Shown: positions 57,871 to 64,000 of the stretch, piece by piece
Layout of the letters: the number at the start of each line of letters is the position of its first letter
How positions within the stretch are numbered: the stretch's first letter is position 1
Origin: Haliclystus octoradiatus
Lineage: Eukaryota > Cnidaria > Staurozoa > Stauromedusae > Haliclystidae
Direction of reading: 5' to 3'
Assembly (NCBI GenBank): GCA_916610825.1
Contig: OU744448.1
Span: 18,951,032-19,015,031 of the forward strand
Length of the DNA: 64,000 nucleotides
The notes under the pieces: generated by a model
Database searches by the model: none
The model's input: the letters and a program-made list of their open reading frames with translations, nothing else
What the model was told of the DNA's origin: nothing
Position numbers and translations under genes: made by a program

Positions 57871-59010
57871 AATAACTTTTTAAACCATAGTCAACCATGT
57901 AATAGGTAAACCAACTTAGATATATTTAATTTATGACCATATATATAATATACATACCGTCTGTGAACAGGGGCGGATGCAGGAAAAATCCTATGGGGTG
58001 CAACAATTTATTGTTTAGGGGAGCAGCCCCCGTGGAAAATTTTAAATATTTGAAAATTTAAAGCTCTTAGACCGCCTATAAACGCAGTTTCTTGGTCTCA
58101 AAATCAATTTTCAAATGACCATATATTCAGATTTGATACCCACCAATAAGCAATTGAATTGACTCAAAATATATAATACTAATAATAATATAATGTTATA
58201 TAATGACTATATAGGCATTTATCTAAGCGCTTCACAATAATTAAATGTAATGTTTACAGCAGTGAAATAATTATAATAATAGTACTAACAGATCATATTA
58301 ACATAGGTGTGAAACCTTGAAAAAATATACTAACGATTAAGTTGCTAATTACCATAAACTATACAAAAATAGTTGTGTTAGTTTGATTTCAAATTCATTC
58401 AATGTGCAGGTCTCCCAATATTCCAGTCCAGTTTTCCATAAGATGGGGGCAGGAACAGGAAAATATTTACCTCCATAGACCACAGGACTTAAAGTTGCTT
58501 GGCACTATGGTTAATAGATTGTCAGAAGATAATATCATAGACAGCCTTGGTTATACAGTATGAAAAGCATATTAGGTATAATCCATGCATGTAATTTACT
58601 CAATCATAAAAGTTTACATAATATAATCTGATATTATAGATTTATCCTTATTTATGTATAAAATCATTGTTTTAGATTGTTGTAATTAGAAACTGAGTAG
58701 GCTTTGATGAATTCTTTTACACAGTTTTAATATCTGAAAATAGCTACTGAGCCACCATGTAACACAAAAAATATGATGCCAAGATCGGTTTCCTCAGAAT
58801 TTTAACTAGATAATTGTCACCTGTAAAGAACCAAAGATGCTGAACTGTGAAGGCAGTTGCCGTTTGCTTCGGATCTGTTAGACAAACCAACAAGAAATTA
58901 ATGAAACTATTGTAGGATTGAATAAAACACAAGCACAGTATTATACCCTGAATTAATAATTAGATCAGAAGTTCTAAATTCCAACTTACACAACGATATC
59001 TATAAAATTA

Positions 59011-59460
59011 TAAACACAAGGAAAGTGTAAACAAGCCAACAGTCGAAGAAAAGGTCGAGGGAATACAAAACATGAAGTAAATCAACCATGAAATTTAATT
59101 TGATAATTCATAGGCCTACCTTAAATCAAAACGCGGCGGTTTGGCTTACACAGCAAAATATATAAACACAAGGAAAGTGTAAACAAGCCCCAACAGTCGA
59201 AGAAAAGGTCGAGGGAATACAAAACATGAAGTAAATCATAAATGAAATTTAAAAGTAGATATTTGTAGAATTTCACACCTTAAATCAAAACGTGGCGTTC
59301 TGGCTTACATAGCAAAATATATAAACACAAGGAAAGATTTAACAAACCAACAGTCGAACAAAAGGTCGAGGGAATACAAAATATGAAGTAAATTATCCAT
59401 GAAATATTATTCATAATTCATACCTTAAAGCAAAATGTGGCGTATCCTTGCTTTCACAGC
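59011..59460. repeat. three ~150-bp tandem units in the hAT-like element
   Basis: TAAACACAAGGAAAG, GTCGAAGAAAAGGTCGAGGG and CCTTAAATCAAAACG blocks repeat from about 59011, 59162 and 59321. Confidence 0.85.
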
Positions 59461-59480
59461 TTTCCAACGACTTTGGTAGG

Positions 59481-59654
59481 CTATATATATTTCTGCGTTT
59501 CTATTCCTATATCATCTATCAAGTCGTAATGTTCATCAGAAGAAAGAAAACGCATTTCACACATAATTTCATCATAAACAACTTTCAGGTCCTGTTCATT
59601 CTCATCAGAAAGTGCTAAAATAGCTTGCTCCAATGTTAGTTGAAAGTCCGCCAT
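59481..59654 (-). CDS. 57-residue acidic ORF in the hAT-like element
   Basis: The minus-strand ORF starts MADFQLTLEQAILALSDENE and contains EMRFLSSDEHYDLIDDIGIE before TAG at 59481. It is strongly acidic (many Asp and Glu) and predicted helical. Its ATG lies 130-410 bp downstream, on the same strand, of four ATGCAAAT/ATTGG modules, so it may be the first coding piece of an ancestral transposase gene. No family match is recognised and expression is unproven. Confidence 0.35.
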   Translation of the reverse strand: MADFQLTLEQAILALSDENEQDLKVVYDEIMCEMRFLSSDEHYDLIDDIGIETQKYI

Positions 59655-59782
59655 GATGATTTCTCGATTTGGAATGGTTTGAGAACACCAAAGTGTGGTT
59701 GTACTGACAAGAAAATCCGATTAATCTGGATTTCAGTTTCTTTCCTGGTTCAGATTATTTTGACATGTCCCGGATGAAGCTA

Positions 59783-60099
59783 ATTTGCATATGAGGGGGT
59801 GCATTTGATGCTGCAAAACCGCTCCAATCAGAATACAGAAATAAGCAAAATTTAATCACGTGTATAGTTTGAAGCGAACTCATTTGCATATGAGGGGGTG
59901 CAAGTGATCTTATCCGCGCCAATCACGAGGCAGAAAAGTCCTGTTTCTTTTGTATTAAGACGAATCATTTGCATATGATGGGGTGCATTTGAAGTTACCA
60001 AGCCGCGCCAATCAGTAGACAGAGTTTCAAAGGCTTCTTTTGTATTAAGACGAACTCATTTGCATATGATGGGGTGCATTTGATCAAAACCGCTCCAAT
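59783..60099 (-). promoter_or_regulatory. four octamer (ATGCAAAT) plus CCAAT-box modules
   Basis: On the plus strand ATTTGCAT occurs at 59783, 59882, 59967 and 60058. Each is followed 30-34 bp later by CCAAT within a GC(T/G)CCAATCA context (59824, 59919, 60008, 60095). GGGGTGCA lies between them every time. ATGCAAAT is the POU/octamer site and ATTGG the NF-Y site in the opposite sense. On the minus strand the cluster sits just upstream of the 57-codon ORF, as a promoter would. Confidence 0.6.
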
Positions 60100-61844
60100 C
60101 AAAAGGTTTGATAAAAATGATTCGTCAGACATTCACATCTTTGGATGAAACAAGATTAGAATCTTTCAGAAAAGGATTACCAATAACAAAACAGATCTCC
60201 TATCTCGAATTCTCGCTTAAAATGAAAACTTTAGTTTTCTTTCGGTTTCTACTAAAATAGTATTTACGTCATTTCGAAAATTATGAAGGGGTGCAAGCGC
60301 TCCTTTTGCACCCCCCTAGATCCGCCCCTGTCTGTGAATCGTTTACAAAAATACTTCAATTTCTTAATTAATTTAGAAGAAGTACATTATTGTTATAGTA
60401 CTGAAGTTGCTTGCCAAGGGGCTTCTTATATAAAAAGTACATCTATAGAAAACAACAAAACGTATTTTATTACAAATATAATTATGTTTGCTAAGTTTAT
60501 CCATAGTTTATCAACTATAATATGTTGTCAATAATTTTGTTGTTTCGTTTCGCAAAGTACCGTTACCGCCAGGTGGTAACGGTACTTTGCGAAACGAAAC
60601 GAGATCACACTTGAATTCACACAAATATCACACAAAGGAATTTTATCCAAAACACTGCATGTGGGCGACATGATGAAAGTAAACCGATTTGCTCTATTGA
60701 CAAAATACAACAGCAAATCTATTCCAAACTAAATCACGGTGACCAATCGACAGTTCCCGTTGAGGAAACAATAGAACTTTACTTCGTCAAAATATGCTAG
60801 TTTTTGATAATTTTTGCAATAATTTATATACAAGTGAGCTGATATATCAATGATATGGCTTTGGTGAGTTGTTTGATGCATATTTGAAAGGGTTTGATGA
60901 TTTCGTCTCGTTTCGTTTCGTTTCGTTTCGTTTCGTTTCGTTTCGCAAAGTACCGTTAGCCTTGAAAATATCATTGGAAATTTTTATTTATGTAAATGTT
61001 ATAATGATCAATAAACATCCATCCATATGTAAGGCTGCTATTTGAAAGGTTTATTGCGGTGATATATGGATTTGTGCACTGAGCTGCGCATTTTTGGTAG
61101 TAAATACATGAAAGCGATGTACTAGTATTAATGTATTAGTAAATTAAAATCGTACTATTTAATTAAGCATCCTTGGATCATATGATGACATCATTATGAT
61201 CATTAATACAGTCTGTCATGCGTACTAACTACTAAGGATGCATTGCCACTCCTAAATTATATGCTTTGATTTCAACAGCACTTTGATGATTTATGAAGCA
61301 TTTTGGCAATGACGAGGGGACATCATTTCCATGCATGCATAATCGATTGTTGTTTATTAATTGTAGCTTGATTATCCAACATGGCGTCAAACTGTTGTTT
61401 AATTCATCGTTTAATCAGCTCGTAAACATTTACCATTCAATTTTAATTACTATTGCAAAGAAAACGATTTAAAATGTGATTTCCCCTTTTTGGCGGCATC
61501 TATTATACCAAGCTTCTTTGTTTGATTCATAGATTTATCCGACATGATTCTTTACAGCCCCCGCCCGCAAGACTTTTCTTGCCAATTTATATCAATTAAT
61601 GTCATATTTTTGAAAATACTACCAATCCAATCAAGTAAAGCAATTTACTATTAATTGTCTGATAGGCTACGTTAAGAGCTGTATAAGGATATGTCACAGT
61701 TTTAGATTAAACAATTTTGAATCTTACATATGCACGTACGTATTTTTATAGGAACGTTTAGAAACCTCCAGTATATATCCAAAATTGAAACTTTCAAATT
61801 TTCAATTTCAATATTTAAACTTCGTAGCACTTTTTTGTTATTCA

Positions 61845-61904
61845 GATATAAAAGTAAAGGAACCGTAATTGGGAAAAGTTGTGTTCTTGTACAAATTTTG
61901 GATG
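61845..61904 (+). CDS. tentative internal exon of an unidentified gene
   Basis: After an acceptor-like TTTTTTGTTATTCAG, an open frame reads YKSKGTVIGKSCVLVQILDD. A weak donor (AGA|GTGC near 61904) would leave phase 1, which matches the frame of the terminal exon candidate at 62125. The strand pattern vaguely recalls a hotdog thioesterase, but this is a guess. Confidence 0.2.
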
Positions 61905-62124
61905 ATGAACAGAGTGCTATGATTTACATGCATTGACTTATTTATGTCTTAGCACTAAAACATTATTTTTCCCAAGTTGTTGTTATAGTTGTTGTTGTTT
62001 ATTATCATTATTTAGAATGAAGAAATCATCAAAGGGTGCATTTTTTTGTTGCGTTATGAAAAACCGTGAAAAGACAACAAATGTAAATCGTGGGTGTGAT
62101 TGGATAATTGTTTTTCCCTTGCAG

Positions 62125-62288
62125 ATCGTATTTTTCTAACCGTCTACATACAATATCACGTGAATGACCGAGCTTTTGTGACAAAAAAACAGACTGATGA
62201 TTTAAATCGAGACATAATTACACCAGCCGTAGATTTACCCAGACCAAAAGCTAATTGGATATCGGATATTGTTACGAATTTAGTTTAG
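62125..62288 (+). CDS. tentative terminal exon of an unidentified gene
   Basis: A strong acceptor (TTGTTTTTCCCTTGCAG) precedes an open frame reading RIFLTVYIQYHVNDRAFVTK, then PAVDLPRPKANWISDIVTNL, and ends at TAG 62286-62288. Composition looks protein-like. The upstream exons were not resolved, apart from the weak candidate at 61845. No family recognised. Confidence 0.3.
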
Positions 62289-62890
62289 TTTGAACATTGA
62301 ACATTCATTTACATAGCATATATTATAGAATTATTATTGTTTATATAACTCTGATTAATGAATGAAAATAGCATATAGTTTTAGTATAAAAATAGGTTAT
62401 AAAATCATGGGATCATGTAAATACTTCCCATCATGGGATTTATTAAACCAAAAATAGATAACTTCTTCCTATCATAAGACATAGAATGACCATCTATGGT
62501 CTTGTGATTTGTAGATTTATATATCACCTTGCTTGACAGAGAAAATTGTATAAATATCGAAAGAAATTTAGGATAAATCAAGTATAGTAAAGCAATGCCG
62601 TTGTCCGTTGTCGTTCTGAAGACGAACAATTCAACAATCGAAGAAGACAACAGATCAACTTTAGAAAGAAATCAGCGATGTATAAGCATACAACCCATAC
62701 TTAAATTGTAATTAACTTGATAATATTGTACGCATTATTTAATTGTCTGTATTTTTCTATCTTCTTGTGAATTAATTAATAAGTAATAAATAATCCAGTC
62801 GATTCTAACGGTGTTGTCGAATCCAAGTGTCATACTCCCAATTCACAACAGATATATCATGACGTACATTATGAGAATTTGGATAATAGT

Positions 62891-62998
62891 TAGCCTGCTC
62901 GCAGACTCACTGTCAAAATGTAAACTTGATAAACAGTAGACCATTTAGTCTATTGATCACCAAGTTTACATTTTGACAATGAGTTTGTGAGCAGGCTA
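62891..62998. mobile_element. 108-bp hairpin MITE with 9-bp TSD
   Basis: TAGCCTGCTCGCAGACTCAC and GTCAAAATGTAAACTTG are mirrored by CAAGTTTACATTTTGAC and the terminal GTGAGCAGGCTA, with a loop of about 30 bp. GATAATAGT is duplicated at 62882-62890 and 62999-63007. The 9-bp duplication length equals that of the large fold-back element at 55405-60961. Confidence 0.88.
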
Positions 62999-63599
62999 GA
63001 TAATAGTATGACCATGGAGGTCCCAGACAGCGAGGGGTCTAAGTGGGGCAATTGACCCAGGGTAAATAAAGAGAATAAGACCAGTAAGATTTATTTGCTG
63101 CATTTCTGCGATTTGCTGCAAATATGAGAAAATATTTTGATAAAGTTTTCGATATGAATAGGAAAAATTCTAATGGGCATATTTGGAGAACCCCCCATAG
63201 CCCGAAATTTTTTTTATCAGACATCGTACTAGCAAACGTCTTGCGTAGTTTGTATTCAAGGTAGTGGTTTCGTGGTTTTCAATTTTATGTTGACTACATA
63301 GTTCAAATGAGATAAAATGTTCATGCACTGTAAAGAAATTTCAAGCACATTATATGAGTTAAGTTATGCAGGCCTACAATGTCTGATGGTATTCTCTCAA
63401 ATTAAAGCACATGATTGCAGTGTAACTGGACAGCCTCGCTTTCATGTTTCTACTGGGAATGCCATAAATCAAATTGCGAAATTATGGCATTTTGCCTACT
63501 CTGATTTCGGAATATTTTAGATGTGTTGTTAAGCATAAAATTTGAACCTAGAATTGATGAAAAATGCTTCTGTTGCAATTTGTGTGAGGTTAAGGCTTA

Positions 63600-64000
63600 T
63601 ATCGGTTTAAAATGACTGTACTACTATGATTAAGCCCCATTTTAATTACGGAAGTATCGAATGGGGTGACAAAGGGAACATTGGCTTAATGGAGGCTTTA
63701 CAGATACTACAGGACAGAGCTGCTGAAGTTATTATTGATAGAGACATTTATGAATCGGCAACACAAACCTTAAATGAATTAAAATGGTCAAAGTTAATTG
63801 TAAAACGCTGCTTTGATAGAAGAGTATTTACATACAAATCGATTAATCATTATATTTAATGGATAACAAATTGCCATTTATAGATGGGGTAGAAATTCAT
63901 CAACACAACACTAGAAAAAGAAAGGATTTCCGTAGGCCACTTGTAAAATCTAACTGGGGAATTTACAGAACAATAATTAAGTATACAGAAGACTGGAACT
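63600..64000 (+). pseudogene. LINE RT C-terminal fragment running off the window
   Basis: The plus-strand frame 63626-63859 reads IKPHFNYGSIEWGDKGNIGL, LQILQDRAAEVIIDRDIYES and ELKWSKLIVKRCFDRRVFTY, the familiar post-RT region of Jockey/CR1-type LINEs. A stop follows. After a short frame change, HQHNTRKRKDFRRPLVKSNW continues toward the end of the window. The catalytic part upstream is missing, so this is a 5'-truncated or deleted copy. Confidence 0.75.

Larger units (their letters stand above)
57968..60330. mobile_element. 2.36-kb hAT-like element inserted in the fold-back right arm
   Basis: The ends are CAGGGGCGGATGCAGG and CTAGATCCGCCCCTG, flanked by the perfect 8-bp duplication TCTGTGAA (57960-57967, 60331-60338). 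Duplication length and the CAGGGG terminus fit hAT. There is no full transposase. The interior holds three ~150-bp tandem units (about 59010-59460), a 57-codon minus-strand ORF (59481-59654) and four octamer/CCAAT modules (59783-60099). It is best read as a non-autonomous derivative. Confidence 0.88.
55405..60961. mobile_element. fold-back element with tandem-repeat arms, 9-bp TSD
   Basis: The outer ends are GGCTAACGGTACTTTGCGAA and its complement. TTGAAAATA is duplicated at 55396-55404 and 60962-60970. The arms (55405 to about 57020, and about 57050-57967 plus 60339-60961) are inverted copies with very high identity. From outside inward each arm has ACGAA pentamer repeats, a non-repetitive block, a second inverted ACGGTACTTTGCGAAACG junction, and ~200-bp tandem units. 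A hAT-like insertion of 2363 bp plus 8-bp duplication splits the right arm. Without it the element would be about 3.2 kb. Long arms with tandem units and a 9-bp duplication recall FB/Foldback and Mutator-like elements. No transposase is encoded. Confidence 0.88.

Overview
This window reads as metazoan nuclear DNA: AT-rich, with spliced genes and dense layers of nested transposable elements. The only complete host gene is a secreted astacin metalloprotease with thrombospondin type-1 and MAM modules. That architecture, together with Ty3/gypsy, BEL/Pao and LINE families of marine-invertebrate type, suggests a marine invertebrate. An ascidian tunicate is my best guess, but I infer this from domain style and no homology search was run.

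Layout. 1-15680: a Ty3/gypsy retrotransposon (gag, protease, RT, RNase H, integrase, 3' LTR) whose 5' LTR lies outside the window. Its gag is split by a 279-bp hAT-type MITE (230-508). Its integrase is split by a 10.7-kb TIR element (3747-14426) that carries no transposase but holds a 1.36-kb inverted-repeat element and about 3.9 kb of ~180-bp satellite. 16173-19264: a minus-strand LINE abutting a broken THAP-domain transposase (19264-20049). 20845-22192: a plus-strand BEL/Pao fragment. 22431-31319: an inverted-repeat element carrying a BEL/Pao retrotransposon (23714-30637, minus strand, TSD GGTCG), itself carrying an 851-bp palindromic MITE. 31602-37589: a second, internally deleted gypsy element with complete 160-bp LTRs (TSD CATA), carrying a nested minus-strand LINE (TSD of 11 bp). 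38013-38856: a MITE with TTA duplications.

39849-50276 (minus) is the host gene. Fourteen coding exons join in phase to an open frame of 1019 codons: signal peptide, propeptide, astacin domain with intact zinc and Met-turn motifs, six TSP1 repeats in one exon, MAM, a seventh TSP1, and a second MAM. A TATA box lies about 90-110 bp upstream of the ATG. Its introns hold two MITEs, a LINE 3' end and a TAG microsatellite of about 131 units.

50400-55400 is mostly non-coding. 55405-60961 is a fold-back element (9-bp TSD TTGAAAATA) with tandem-repeat arms of about 1.6 kb. One arm is interrupted by a 2.36-kb hAT-like element (8-bp TSD TCTGTGAA) containing four octamer-plus-CCAAT modules upstream of a 57-codon ORF. 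61000-64000 holds two tentative exons, a 108-bp hairpin MITE with a 9-bp TSD, and the edge of another LINE.

At least eight insertions can be ordered by nesting, several with clean target-site duplications and a disrupted ORF that would read through without them. The best candidates for new biology are the transposase-less 10.7-kb satellite carrier, the fold-back element, the octamer/CCAAT control region in the hAT-like element, and the astacin-TSP1-MAM gene.
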